A stretch of DNA of 40,137 nt, from the NCBI GenBank assembly GCA_903876665.1, contig CAIRAY010000141.1:1-40137 (forward strand), in the 5' to 3' direction. Positions 1-7,815 of the stretch are shown piece by piece. Made by a program: the position numbers and the translations under genes. The DNA comes from an uncultured Fibrobacterota bacterium (lineage in GTDB: Bacteria; Fibrobacterota; Fibrobacteria; Fibrobacterales; Fibrobacteraceae). Position 1 is the first letter of the stretch; each line of letters opens with the position of its first letter. The notes beneath the pieces are model-generated. The model was given only the letters and a program-made list of their open reading frames with translations. It made no database searches and was not told the origin of the DNA.

Positions 1-246
1 ACATTGGTTGCCGCCAGCGATGCCGTCGCTGCCAACACTCCAACTCAATTTTGGTATGCAAGTGGTTCTGGCACTTTTGGTGCTATCAACAAGTATGCAC
101 TGAATAACTGTGCTGCAGGTACTTTTAGTGCAACTCCTGCTACTGGAGCCAATGTTTGGTATTCCATATTTAACGCATCGGGTGTTGTTACTCCAACGCT
201 GCCAACAAATGCAGGCTGTAGCGTCCTGACTCCTGCATTCAAGTAA
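1..246 (+). CDS. Pilin-like protein, C-terminal part (5' end outside the window)
   Basis: The reading frame is open from the first base and ends at TAA 244-246, so this is the last 81 residues or so of a longer protein. It is rich in Ala, Thr, Ser, Gly and Asn and has two cysteines, in NNCAAGTF and NAGCSVL. The second lies close to the C-terminus, as in the disulfide-bonded D-region of type IV pilins. The N-terminal methylation helix that would prove a pilin is not in the window. A strong terminator follows at once, so this is the last gene of its transcript. A Wzy_C-family glycan-transferring membrane protein comes next, an arrangement seen with pilin O-glycosylation. It could instead be another small secreted or surface protein. 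Confidence 0.45.
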   Translation, partial: TLVAASDAVAANTPTQFWYASGSGTFGAINKYALNNCAAGTFSATPATGANVWYSIFNASGVVTPTLPTNAGCSVLTPAFK

Positions 247-266
247 TCAAAGCAAGTAATTATCAG

Positions 267-292
267 GGTCGCCCAAAAGGCGACCTTTTTTT
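267..292 (+). terminator. Rho-independent terminator after the pilin-like gene
   Basis: A perfect 7-bp stem GGTCGCC/GGCGACC closes a CAAAA loop and is followed by seven T residues. It lies 21 bases after the stop codon. Confidence 0.9.
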
Positions 293-417
293 ATGTATTC
301 AGAAAGTGAGGATTGTCGGTGGAGAAACTTCATTTCTTAAATCCTGCGGGGCGGGTATTGTATTGTGTGCCCCTTCTAAAAAAATTGATTTAATCATGGT
401 TTCTATATTTTTGTGCC

Positions 418-1905
418 ATGCCGTTTCTCCTGTTGCTTCCCCTGCTTTTCATTGTTGATTCCTCCATTCCTATTCGGGAGGAGATCCAGAATCTTCTTTT
501 GCCTTTTGCCATCTGCGTTTTTTCCGGATGGTCACTATTGTTATTCAGAAATAAAAAAAAATCCCTTTCTGGAATACCAATGTGGTCCTGGTTGCTGGGG
601 ATGTTCTTCGTAGGATGGTCACTATTTCGGTTGAATCTAAATCTTTATAATAGTGATCAATCTCTTTTATGGATTGGGACGCTTCTTGCTCTCTTTTGTG
701 TGCGAGGCTTTGAGCGTGGCCCCCAAGCCCAAGTAATCTTGTTCCTTTCTACCCTTGCCATCCAAGGGATTGCATGGCTTGAAGTGCTTGGGATTCGACT
801 TTACGGAAACAAGGCAATTTCGGCTGTAACCTCCGTATTCAACCAAAAAAATCACTTTCAATTATTCAGTTTGCCTTTAGCTGCCGTTTCTGCCTTGCTT
901 CTTTGGAAAAAGGGCGGCAAATGGAAGGTCGGAGCCATCATCATTGTATTATCGGCCTTCGCCCTTTGCCTTTTTGCGGATTCGGATGCTGGTGTGGTAG
1001 CTCTGTTTGGTTCTCTGCTTTCCATCGCTTGGTTTCGTTGGATTCGAAGGCCCTGGTTTCATCTAGTCCCTGCTATGACTGTTCTGGTTTGGATGTACAT
1101 ACCTTGGCTTACGCCTCTGGTATGGAACCACCTCGGGCAAAATGATTCGATTATTAGTCGTTTCGCAATTTGGGATTCGGCGATTGGAGCCATTCAAGTA
1201 GCGCCATGGATTGGCCATGGATTGGGAGCATTTCAAACAGTAATCCGGGACCATGCTACAACCTTACCGGGACTCACCAAATTTGTGGAGACAGGTATAA
1301 TTGGAGCCACCCATAATCATTTCTTGCACACGTGGCTCGAATTGGGGTTTATTGGTTTTTGTTTAGAACAGGTTTTGATTCTTGGTGCGTTGGTGGGCTT
1401 GTGGAAATGGGCCAAGCGCGAGGGTGGGGCTGCTTGGCTTTGGTTGGGTATTCCTCTGTATTTGGTTCTATTTATCTCCGTGACCATTCCAAGCCAGGTA
1501 TTCTTTTCTGCCCGCATTGGAATATGGGTTGTATTTGTTCTTTCATGGGCTCATGTCGGTAAGACAGAAATGCTTCGGCCTGTTCCCCAAAAATGGATGT
1601 ACCTGACTTTTTTTGTTGCAGTTGTTCTTGTTCTTGTTTCATGGCGTGACGAGGAGCGTCGTCTTGAATCCTGGAGGATTATGGCTCCCGAAATAGTGAG
1701 CGGAAAGGTTTCTCAAGATAGACTGGGGGTTATTCCAAAGGCATTGGATGCAGATTCTCGCAACCCTTATGCCTTATGGTATATGGCTAACGGCCTTTAT
1801 TCAGCAGGGGAATTTACCGCTTGCCTGCAAGTGTTGGGTCGAATGGATTCCACATCAGGGCACTTTTTTGATACTCCGAAGTTTCGACAAAAATGTTCAC
1901 ATTAA
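418..1905 (+). CDS. Wzy_C-family membrane protein: O-antigen ligase/polymerase or PglL-type O-oligosaccharyltransferase
   Basis: A 495-residue polytopic membrane protein with about ten or more hydrophobic segments. Around residues 240-310 is a large periplasmic loop with the family pattern: SRFAIWDSA, a PWIGHGLGAF stretch, then THNHFLHTWLELG. This is the Wzy_C (PF04932) signature shared by WaaL ligases, Wzy polymerases and PglL/PilO oligosaccharyltransferases, which move lipid-linked glycan to lipid A, glycan or pilin. The C-terminal 85 residues are soluble and TPR-like (ALDADSRNPYALWYMANG), as in some PglL-like proteins. A pilin-like gene upstream and bacillosamine-type genes downstream favour a protein-glycosylation role. 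The nearby ABC exporter would also need a ligase, so WaaL remains possible. No clear ribosome-binding site precedes ATG 418. Nine A residues at 553-561 lie in codons for Asn-Lys-Lys-Lys. Confidence 0.8.
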   Translation: MPFLLLLPLLFIVDSSIPIREEIQNLLLPFAICVFSGWSLLLFRNKKKSLSGIPMWSWLLGMFFVGWSLFRLNLNLYNSDQSLLWIGTLLALFCVRGFERGPQAQVILFLSTLAIQGIAWLEVLGIRLYGNKAISAVTSVFNQKNHFQLFSLPLAAVSALLLWKKGGKWKVGAIIIVLSAFALCLFADSDAGVVALFGSLLSIAWFRWIRRPWFHLVPAMTVLVWMYIPWLTPLVWNHLGQNDSIISRFAIWDSAIGAIQVAPWIGHGLGAFQTVIRDHATTLPGLTKFVETGIIGATHNHFLHTWLELGFIGFCLEQVLILGALVGLWKWAKREGGAAWLWLGIPLYLVLFISVTIPSQVFFSARIGIWVVFVLSWAHVGKTEMLRPVPQKWMYLTFFVAVVLVLVSWRDEERRLESWRIMAPEIVSGKVSQDRLGVIPKALDADSRNPYALWYMANGLYSAGEFTACLQVLGRMDSTSGHFFDTPKFRQKCSH

Positions 1906-2648
1906 AATCCCTGGTTACCCATTAGAATCTTGAATATTGCATCAGGAGAGGTTTGACCTTTTGGTACGCGCTCTAAAAGTAACATGAGGCGGTTGAGGTC
2001 TGCATCCTCTGATGGATAGTCCAGAAGCTTCAATAAGCGTCTTGCGATGGCACGTTTGAACCCCCGATTTTGTGGATTATAATAGTCTTCAAGCGTAATT
2101 ATTGTTGCAGTTTCTTTTGGCATGGTGAATGTTGCGAAGGACTTGCTCATTCTCGTGATGTGTTCAGGAATGTCCTTGCGGTTTTCGAAAGGCTTCATGA
2201 CCTTGGAAGCCATTGCATAATCTTTTCGTTCATTTACAACATACATGGCATAATAGGTAGAGATTCTCCAATCTTTAGGGTAATTATGGATTCCACGTAT
2301 CATTACGGAGTCGACTGTCACATCATTTGTGTCTGCAACGCCACCGGTGAATTCGTAAACAATTTTCCATTGTGGATCGAGGGTTGTAACCAAGTTGGCA
2401 ACTTGATTAAACCATTTGTATTTCACACCGGTCAAATAGCTATCCCCAAGCCCAACAATGGCTGAGATCCAATACAAGCTGGATAGAGAGTTTGTATGTC
2501 CTAGTGCCAGCACCTTAATCGAACTTGCTTTGGGCATGTACGAAATTTGATTCTTTATCTGGCTATTGCCTAGATCGTCGGTAAAGAGCATTCTTACCGA
2601 GAAAACTAGTGCAACAGAAATTGCCAATACTGCAATCAGCTTCTTCAT
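1902..2648 (-). CDS. Hypothetical exported/membrane-anchored protein with TPR-like helices
   Basis: A 248-residue protein starting with a Lys-Lys and hydrophobic N-terminal segment (residues 1-20), probably an uncleaved anchor or signal peptide. The remainder is soluble and mostly helical. The stretches ISAIVGLGDS, NLVTTLDPQWKIVYEF and NPQNRGFKRAIARRLL resemble the TPR-containing proteins with a conserved LDP motif found near polysaccharide or exosortase genes in Deltaproteobacteria. I cannot name a function. It starts 7 bp after the stop of the upstream PglE-like aminotransferase and is surely co-transcribed with it. It ends tail to tail with the Wzy_C gene, overlapping by 4 bp. It may assist the glycosylation system, but this rests only on position. 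Confidence 0.75.
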   Translation of the reverse strand: MKKLIAVLAISVALVFSVRMLFTDDLGNSQIKNQISYMPKASSIKVLALGHTNSLSSLYWISAIVGLGDSYLTGVKYKWFNQVANLVTTLDPQWKIVYEFTGGVADTNDVTVDSVMIRGIHNYPKDWRISTYYAMYVVNERKDYAMASKVMKPFENRKDIPEHITRMSKSFATFTMPKETATIITLEDYYNPQNRGFKRAIARRLLKLLDYPSEDADLNRLMLLLERVPKGQTSPDAIFKILMGNQGF

Positions 2649-2655
2649 CGGAACC

Positions 2656-3756
2656 TCAGTCCAAGTGTACCATCTTCAAAGAGGGCAGGCAAACCCCGGC
2701 AAGTACCTCTGAACCTCCGGCGTCATCACCGAAGAAAAGATTTTCAGTAAAAGCCCCCTGCAAATGCAAAGGCTTCCATAATGGCCGGCTCTCAATATTT
2801 TGACTTGCTAGTTTCGCAATCAATTCACTGGCGCGAATTCCGGAATCATCCCCAAAAAAGAACGCACTCAGCCATCGATTCGCCCGGCATCCATCAATCT
2901 CCACCTGCCACCTTACGCCTGGTGTATCTCGCAATTGCTTCACATACCCATCAAACACCTTGCGACGGTCGCTGACTTTTTTCTCGAGCATTTCCAATTG
3001 CCCAAGTACGACGGCCGCTACCAAATTACTCATCCCGTAATTGTACCCAATTTCGTGATGCTCAAAATGAGGCGTATTCTCCTTCGCCTGGGCCACAAGC
3101 TTACGGATACGAGCCGAAATAGCGAGATCGCGGCAGACTACCGCGCCACCCACGGATCCGGTGACAATCTTGTTTCCGTTGAAGGAGTAAATCCCAATGT
3201 CTCCAAGTGTCCCGGCGGGTTTACCCTTGTATGTGGATCCAAGGGCTTCGGCGGCATCTTCAATTAATGGCAATTCATGGCGTCTGCAAATCTCTAAAAT
3301 TTCATCCATCCGGCCAGGCATGCCATAGCAGTAGGCAAAGACAACTGCCTTAACCTTGGCACCAGCCGCACGGCGACTCCGAATGGCTTGATCCAGCAAT
3401 TCCGGATCCATGTTCCAGGTCTGCATTTCGCAGTCCACAAAAACGGGCGATGCGCCCAAATAGGTCGCCGGGGCGGCACTGGCAATAAAGGTGAAAGTGG
3501 GGCAAATGACTTCGTCGCCAGGGCCCACGCCAAGGACTCGAAGCGCTAGGTGGATGGCTGATGTCCCAGAGTTGACGGCAATGGCTTCGGGCATCCCCGT
3601 GTGCTCCCGCAAAGCTTGTTCTAGGCGGGTCACAAATGGCCCTGTGGGCGCAATCCAATTGCTGTCGAGGGCTTCGAGCAGGTATTTGCGCTCGTTGCCT
3701 TCCAAGCGGGGAGGGCTTAGGTAAATACGGTCATTGGACATGGGATCAAAATACAT
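2656..3756 (-). CDS. pglE: DegT/DnrJ/EryC1 family PLP aminotransferase, PglE-like
   Basis: About 366 residues of the sugar aminotransferase family (fold type I, PLP). The N-terminal stretch MSNDRIYLSPPRL and SGTSAIHLALRVLG are typical, as is LIEDAAEALGSTYKGKPAGTLGD. The PLP-binding lysine is in SFNGNKIVTG. In UDP-bacillosamine synthesis PglE converts the UDP-4-keto sugar to the 4-amino sugar using glutamate. Divergently placed PglC-, PglD- and PglF-like genes support this substrate; LegC and related perosamine-type aminotransferases are alternatives. The open frame runs further upstream, but homology begins at ATG 3756 or ATG 3741. Neither has a strong ribosome-binding site, so the start is uncertain by five codons. 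Confidence 0.85.
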   Translation of the reverse strand: MYFDPMSNDRIYLSPPRLEGNERKYLLEALDSNWIAPTGPFVTRLEQALREHTGMPEAIAVNSGTSAIHLALRVLGVGPGDEVICPTFTFIASAAPATYLGASPVFVDCEMQTWNMDPELLDQAIRSRRAAGAKVKAVVFAYCYGMPGRMDEILEICRRHELPLIEDAAEALGSTYKGKPAGTLGDIGIYSFNGNKIVTGSVGGAVVCRDLAISARIRKLVAQAKENTPHFEHHEIGYNYGMSNLVAAVVLGQLEMLEKKVSDRRKVFDGYVKQLRDTPGVRWQVEIDGCRANRWLSAFFFGDDSGIRASELIAKLASQNIESRPLWKPLHLQGAFTENLFFGDDAGGSEVLAGVCLPSLKMVHLD

Positions 3757-3832
3757 TTTCTTGCCCGTTTTGATGTTTACGATCTTAGGCCGAGCAGAGC
3801 TGTGGGTTTGCCCTCCTCTGGATGCCTTATGG

Positions 3833-4456
3833 ATGTATCTTTTTATGGTGATTCCATACCTCATTTGCAAGCGCTGGCTTGATGTTGCGCTCTCCATTTT
3901 GGCAATAATCTTTCTTTGGCCTCTTTTGCTCCTTGTGGCCATTCTGGTTCGTTGGTATCTGGGTTCCCCTGTATTCTTTAGCCAAGATCGGCCTGGATTC
4001 AATGGCAAAACTTTTCGCCTCTACAAATTCCGTTCTATGCGGCAACCTCGGTCGGGCGAATCCGAGCTTGCCAGCGATGAACTTCGCCTGACAAAATTTG
4101 GCCGGTTTTTGCGCAGTTCCAGCTTGGACGAGCTTCCCGAATTGTGGAATATCCTTCGTGGGGATATGAGTTTTGTCGGGCCACGTCCGCTTTTGCCCCA
4201 GTACCTCCCGCGCTACAGTGCCCGGCAAGCCCGTCGGCATGAGGTTCGTCCTGGGCTAACGGGTTGGGCACAGGTGCACGGGCGCAACGCGCTCACCTGG
4301 CAACAACGCCTGGAATTGGATGTGTTGTATGTTGAAAATGTATCATTGAAATTGGACTTGCAGATTCTTTGCAAAACCATTGCGGTCGTTTTTTCTGCTC
4401 ATGGAGTTTCTGCCGAAGGGCAAGCGACCATGACTGAATTTATGGGGAATGAATGA
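3833..4456 (+). CDS. pglC: Phosphoglycosyl transferase, PglC-like (bacterial sugar transferase family)
   Basis: A 207-residue monotopic membrane enzyme. One hydrophobic segment (about residues 15-40) follows the KRWLD box. Next come SPVFFSQDRPG, YKFRSMR, the catalytic Asp-Glu in SSLDELPELWNIL, GDMSFVGPRPLL, and RPGLTGWAQVHGRN. This compact form without extra transmembrane domains matches PglC, which transfers phospho-N,N'-diacetylbacillosamine from UDP to undecaprenyl phosphate at the cytoplasmic face. I chose ATG 3833 because homology begins near it; the frame is open further upstream, and ATG 3845 is an alternative. It overlaps the PglD-like gene by ATGA, indicating translational coupling, and is divergent from the PglE-like gene. 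Confidence 0.9.
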   Translation: MYLFMVIPYLICKRWLDVALSILAIIFLWPLLLLVAILVRWYLGSPVFFSQDRPGFNGKTFRLYKFRSMRQPRSGESELASDELRLTKFGRFLRSSSLDELPELWNILRGDMSFVGPRPLLPQYLPRYSARQARRHEVRPGLTGWAQVHGRNALTWQQRLELDVLYVENVSLKLDLQILCKTIAVVFSAHGVSAEGQATMTEFMGNE

Positions 4457-5112
4457 AACGGATCTTAGTATTTGGTGCAGGTGGACATTCCAAGGTTGTC
4501 ATTGATGTCGCCCTCGTGGCTGGGTTTAGTGTAATCGGAATTTTGGATGAAAAATTCCCTGTTGGGACTACCTATTGTGGGATCCCCATTTTAGGCAGAA
4601 GTGGGGATTTGGCGCAGGTCGTCAAGGAGACATCGGTCCGCCAGGGTGTCGTAGCCATCGGTGACAACTGGATCCGTGCGCGGGTGGTTACCCGTACCCT
4701 TGAAGCCGTGCCTGATTTTCAATTTCCCGTTTTGATTCACCCTAGTGCTGTGGTGGCTTCGGGGGTGCAAGTCGGCGCGGGTAGCGTTGTCATGGCAGGA
4801 TCCGTGGTGAATCCAAGTTCTTCTATTGGGATTCACTGTATCCTCAATACCCGAGCTTCCTTGGACCATGATGGCTCCCTGGGTGATTATGCAAGCATCG
4901 CACCCGGATGTACCGTTGGAGGTTGTGTAAAGGTTGGCTCCTTCTCCGCGATTGGACTTGGCGCAAATTTGATTCATCAAATCCAAATTGGGGAACATAC
5001 CGTGATTGGTGCCGGAGCGCTCGTACTTGGGTCCATCCCGGATCGGGTCGTTGCATTCGGTTCTCCGGCCAAGGTGATACGTACCCGCACCCCAGGTGAG
5101 GCCTATCTGTGA
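4453..5112 (+). CDS. pglD: Sugar O/N-acyltransferase, PglD/NeuD-like
   Basis: 219 residues. The N-terminal PglD_N domain carries FGAGGHSKVV (residues 7-16). The C-terminal part is a left-handed parallel beta helix made of hexapeptide repeats such as GVQVGAGSVVMAGSVV. The expected catalytic histidine is visible in ASLDHDGSLGDY (His139). PglD acetylates the 4-amino group of the UDP-sugar made by PglE, giving UDP-diacetylbacillosamine. Position between the PglC-like and PglF-like genes, with 4-bp overlaps at both ends, supports this over NeuD. The start at ATG 4453 is set by the ATGA overlap. Confidence 0.9.
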   Translation: MKRILVFGAGGHSKVVIDVALVAGFSVIGILDEKFPVGTTYCGIPILGRSGDLAQVVKETSVRQGVVAIGDNWIRARVVTRTLEAVPDFQFPVLIHPSAVVASGVQVGAGSVVMAGSVVNPSSSIGIHCILNTRASLDHDGSLGDYASIAPGCTVGGCVKVGSFSAIGLGANLIHQIQIGEHTVIGAGALVLGSIPDRVVAFGSPAKVIRTRTPGEAYL

Positions 5113-7094
5113 AACTCGCGGGCCTGCTTAAATTTGATGTTTTTCGTATCGGACTGATTGTCTTTGACATTCTGGTCATGGTGTCTGCCATGCTCTTCGG
5201 GTTTTCCCTAGTATTTGAAGGGGTCATTCCAGATTCCTTCCGCATGCAAATCCCCTATTTTTTGGGCATTGCCATCAGTTCTACGCTTGCCGTATTTTCC
5301 TTTCTGGGGGTGTATTCCCGTCGCCTTCCGCAATACAGTGAGCGTGATGCGCGCTGGCTGGTGTTGGGCGCGCTTGGGGCTGCGCTTTGTGGATACTATC
5401 TGGAATTTGGTCTTAGTCCCCTATTATGGCCCTACCTGATCGCCTTTTGGTCTTTTCTGTTTATTGCGCGGGGGGGGATTGGCGTTTACGCCAGTTATCG
5501 GTCATACTTTTTTCCAGCCTGGCAGCTGCTCTTCGTGCCATTGCTGGCTGCGATTGCTGGCGTTGCTGTGCTTCGTCTAGATGCACCCGCTTTTGCTGTG
5601 CCAAACGAATCTTTGCCCGTTTCGAAAACCGTTCACGCGCTTTACTTTTTCTTTTCCACTAGCGGTTTTCTAATGGGGCGTTGGGTGCTGCAATGGGCGT
5701 TTCATTTTTACAAAAGGCCCCGGGGGCATCAGGCACGAGCCGTGTTGATTGGTGCAGATGAAGAGCTTTTGGTATTTTCCCGTCTCAATCGGATGTCGCG
5801 AAACTTTCGCATTGTGGCGATGCTTGACAACGATCCTCTGAGATGGGGAGTGCGAATACAGGATGCAAGAATCATGGGAGGCATTCCCTTACTGAGCGAT
5901 ATCGCAGAAAGCCTCTCGGTGGAGGCGGTGATTTTGCTCAAGGATTCCCTGCCCTTTGAAGAAGTGCAACAGGTTGAAACGATTTGCCGGGAAAGGCGCC
6001 TTCGCTTGATTCGTCTGGGAAGCATACAGGAGAGCTTGCTGCGAAGTGATTCCCTTTCTACGGCGGATCTTTTGGATCGAAAGGAATATCGGTTCCTACC
6101 GAGCGAAGGTGAGAACTACCTGCTGGGTCGGAGAGTTCTGGTGACTGGGGCGGGAGGATCCATTGGGTCGGAGCTGGTGCGCCAGATTCTTCGTTGTGAT
6201 CCTGCATCCGTTACGCTTTTAGGCCGAGGAGAAAACTCTATCTTTGAGTTGGAACGCGAGCTGGGCGGAATGGGATTCGCAGGCAAGGTGAAGCCGGTGA
6301 TTGTGAATGTGGCTGATTTGCAGGCACTGTCGCAGGCCTTTGAAAAACATGCTCCTCAGGTAGTCTTCCATGCTGCGGCCCATAAGCATGTTCCCTTAAT
6401 GGAAACCAATGTTCAGGAAGCCTTGCGCAATAATGTGCTGGGTACCTGGAATGTTGCGGAACTCTCGGGGAAGCACAAGGTTGAGCGGATGGTCATGGTC
6501 TCCACCGACAAGGCCGTCGCGCCATCCAGCGTGATGGGGGCCACCAAAGCCAAGGCCGAGCAGGTGATCGAAACGGTTGCGGCCCAGTTTCTCCAGACCC
6601 GCTATTCAATCGTCCGATTTGGAAATGTGCTCGGCTCACGCGGAAGTGTTGTACGTATTTTCTTAGATCAAATCAAAAAGGGTGGTCCCGTAACGGTCAC
6701 AGATCCCCGCATGACTCGCTACTTTATGACCATTCCCGAAGCGGTTTCCCTGGTGCTTGCCACGGGGTGTCTGCAAGGGCAATTTGGAGTTTATGTGCTG
6801 GAAATGGGGAAGCCCTACCGCATCGCTGATCTTGCGGAAAAAATGATCCGCATGTGTGGGCTTGAGCCCGGTCGCGATATCCGCATTGAGTTTACCGGCG
6901 TTCGCCCCGGAGAAAAGCTGGAAGAATCGCTGGCTAATGATTCGGAGAATCTTGTACCTACCGAAATCCCCAGCGTACGTCGCTTGTCCGGAGCGCAGGC
7001 TCAGGAAATTCTGCACAGAAAGAGTATTGAGGAAATGCTTGGAAACGATGAGGCGAGCATCCGTGCCGAGCTGTTTGGAAATTCAAGGAAATGA
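5109..7094 (+). CDS. pglF: Membrane NDP-sugar 4,6-dehydratase, PglF/CapD/WbpM-like
   Basis: A 661-residue protein with about four transmembrane helices in the first 125 or more residues and a CoA-binding-like Rossmann domain (about 205-300). A C-terminal short-chain dehydrogenase domain has TGAGGSIGSE (about 346-355) for NAD binding. The catalytic region is STDKAVAPSSVMGATKAKAE (from about 465), where Met replaces the usual Tyr as in FlaA1/PglF enzymes. It converts UDP-GlcNAc to the 4-keto-6-deoxy sugar, the first step of bacillosamine synthesis. GTG 5109 overlaps the preceding stop (GTGA). An 8-G tract lies in codons 121-123. The lone long form is normal for PglF and WbpM; CapD-type roles in capsule synthesis are an alternative. 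Confidence 0.92.
   Translation: MKLAGLLKFDVFRIGLIVFDILVMVSAMLFGFSLVFEGVIPDSFRMQIPYFLGIAISSTLAVFSFLGVYSRRLPQYSERDARWLVLGALGAALCGYYLEFGLSPLLWPYLIAFWSFLFIARGGIGVYASYRSYFFPAWQLLFVPLLAAIAGVAVLRLDAPAFAVPNESLPVSKTVHALYFFFSTSGFLMGRWVLQWAFHFYKRPRGHQARAVLIGADEELLVFSRLNRMSRNFRIVAMLDNDPLRWGVRIQDARIMGGIPLLSDIAESLSVEAVILLKDSLPFEEVQQVETICRERRLRLIRLGSIQESLLRSDSLSTADLLDRKEYRFLPSEGENYLLGRRVLVTGAGGSIGSELVRQILRCDPASVTLLGRGENSIFELERELGGMGFAGKVKPVIVNVADLQALSQAFEKHAPQVVFHAAAHKHVPLMETNVQEALRNNVLGTWNVAELSGKHKVERMVMVSTDKAVAPSSVMGATKAKAEQVIETVAAQFLQTRYSIVRFGNVLGSRGSVVRIFLDQIKKGGPVTVTDPRMTRYFMTIPEAVSLVLATGCLQGQFGVYVLEMGKPYRIADLAEKMIRMCGLEPGRDIRIEFTGVRPGEKLEESLANDSENLVPTEIPSVRRLSGAQAQEILHRKSIEEMLGNDEASIRAELFGNSRK
5470..5477 (+). 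repeat. Poly-G tract (8 G) inside the PglF-like gene
   Basis: Eight consecutive G residues encode part of Arg121-Gly122-Gly123 near the last N-terminal membrane helix. Loss or gain of one G would shift the frame and remove the whole catalytic part. Confidence 0.9.
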
Positions 7095-7128
7095 AATTGC
7101 GCCTTTGGTGTTCCAGTTCCAATATTTA

Positions 7129-7144
7129 GACCTATATTTAGGTC
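7129..7144. promoter_or_regulatory. Palindromic operator/promoter of the toxin-antitoxin module
   Basis: GACCTA-TATT-TAGGTC is a perfect 6-bp inverted repeat with a 4-bp spacer, ending 17 bases before the antitoxin ATG. Its centre contains TATATT, a fair -10 element. Such palindromes are bound by RelB/StbD-type antitoxins for autoregulation. The ribosome-binding site GAGAGG (7151-7156) follows. Confidence 0.65.
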
Positions 7145-7161
7145 ATAATTGAGAGGTCACC

Positions 7162-7413
7162 ATGCATCAAATTTTATCTGCCTATTCAGCGAGCATCTCC
7201 GAGCTGAAGAAGAATCCTAGTGCGTTGATCGAGAGTGCAGCAGGGCAGCCGATCGCCGTATTGAACCATAATCGACCTACGGCCTACTTGGTTGCGGCCG
7301 AAACATTCGAGCGCATGATCGATTTGCTTGACGACATGGATTTGAGTAAGCTTGCGATAAAGCGCCTAACCCAAAAAAGCTTGGCCCTAAGGGTGAATCT
7401 GGATGACCTATAA
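7162..7413 (+). CDS. Antitoxin, Phd/YefM (StbD/RelB-like) family
   Basis: An 83-residue protein with the family's N-terminal fold: YSASISELKKNPSALIESAAGQPIAVLNHN followed by RPTAYLVAAETFERM. The N-terminal half would bind the palindrome just upstream. The charged C-terminal part, from about residue 50, would wrap the toxin. A good ribosome-binding site (GAGAGG) lies 5 bp before ATG 7162. The stop overlaps the toxin start by 11 bp, the usual antitoxin-first layout that keeps the two proteins in balance. The module stands alone between the dehydratase and a glycosyltransferase, with no sign of plasmid genes nearby. Confidence 0.88.
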   Translation: MHQILSAYSASISELKKNPSALIESAAGQPIAVLNHNRPTAYLVAAETFERMIDLLDDMDLSKLAIKRLTQKSLALRVNLDDL

Positions 7414-7654
7414 GCTGGAATTCCTTCCTATTGCCCTAAAGGAATGGAAAAAGCTCGGTTCAACGGTCCAAGAGCAGTTCAAGAAGAAGCTGGCGGAACG
7501 GCTGATCAATCCCCATGTTCCTTCTGCAAAGCTTTCCGGTGCGGAGAATCTGTACAAGATCAAGCTTAGAACCGCTGGATATCGTTTGGCATACCAGGTG
7601 GATGACCAAGTAGTTGTGGTGTTGGTCTTGGCCGTAGGCAAGCGGGACAAATGA
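7403..7654 (+). CDS. Toxin, RelE/StbE (ParE superfamily)
   Basis: An 83-residue basic protein: MTYKLEFLPIALKEWKKL at the N-terminus, KLSGAENLYKIKLRTAGYRL in the middle, and VVVVLVLAVGKRDK at the end. This is the standard RelE/StbE pattern, with the conserved YKIKLR...YR...V.VL..GKR elements. Members are usually ribosome-dependent mRNA endonucleases; ParE-like gyrase inhibition cannot be excluded by eye. The protein is full length for the family and ends KRDK. ATG 7403 lies inside the antitoxin's last codons, consistent with translational coupling. Confidence 0.88.
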   Translation: MTYKLEFLPIALKEWKKLGSTVQEQFKKKLAERLINPHVPSAKLSGAENLYKIKLRTAGYRLAYQVDDQVVVVLVLAVGKRDK

Positions 7655-7666
7655 GGGAGTGTTCCT

Positions 7667-7717
7667 TGTCACCCCGGCCCCCCGCCGGAGTGTACCCCCT
7701 TGGGGGCCAGGGTGACA
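7667..7717. repeat. REP-like palindrome (copy A)
   Basis: TGTCACCCCGGCCCCC (7667-7682) is matched by its inverted copy at 7702-7717 with a single mismatch, giving a 16-bp stem and a 19-base loop. There is no T-run after it, so it is not a standard terminator. The stem ends share GTCA-n-CCCGG with two other palindromes in the window (21768-21790 and 25959-26048). The remaining bases up to the glycosyltransferase (7718-7815) hold no gene. Confidence 0.7.
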
Positions 7718-7815
7718 CAGAGAGCAATCCTGCTAAACTCTAAAACAAACCTTTACAGACTGGCTTTCCGAGTGGCATTGACATGAGCATTTGAGAAAAA
7801 AGAGATAATCACAAC

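Noticed and set aside
553-561. Nine A residues in the Wzy_C gene as a phase-variation tract.
   Set aside because: A runs in Lys codons are common and less slippery than G runs; there is no independent support. Similar A/T runs occur in the methyltransferase.
7778-7809. TTGACA and GATAAT upstream of the first glycosyltransferase as a promoter.
   Set aside because: The spacer is 20 bp, too long, and the start point would fall on the ATG.
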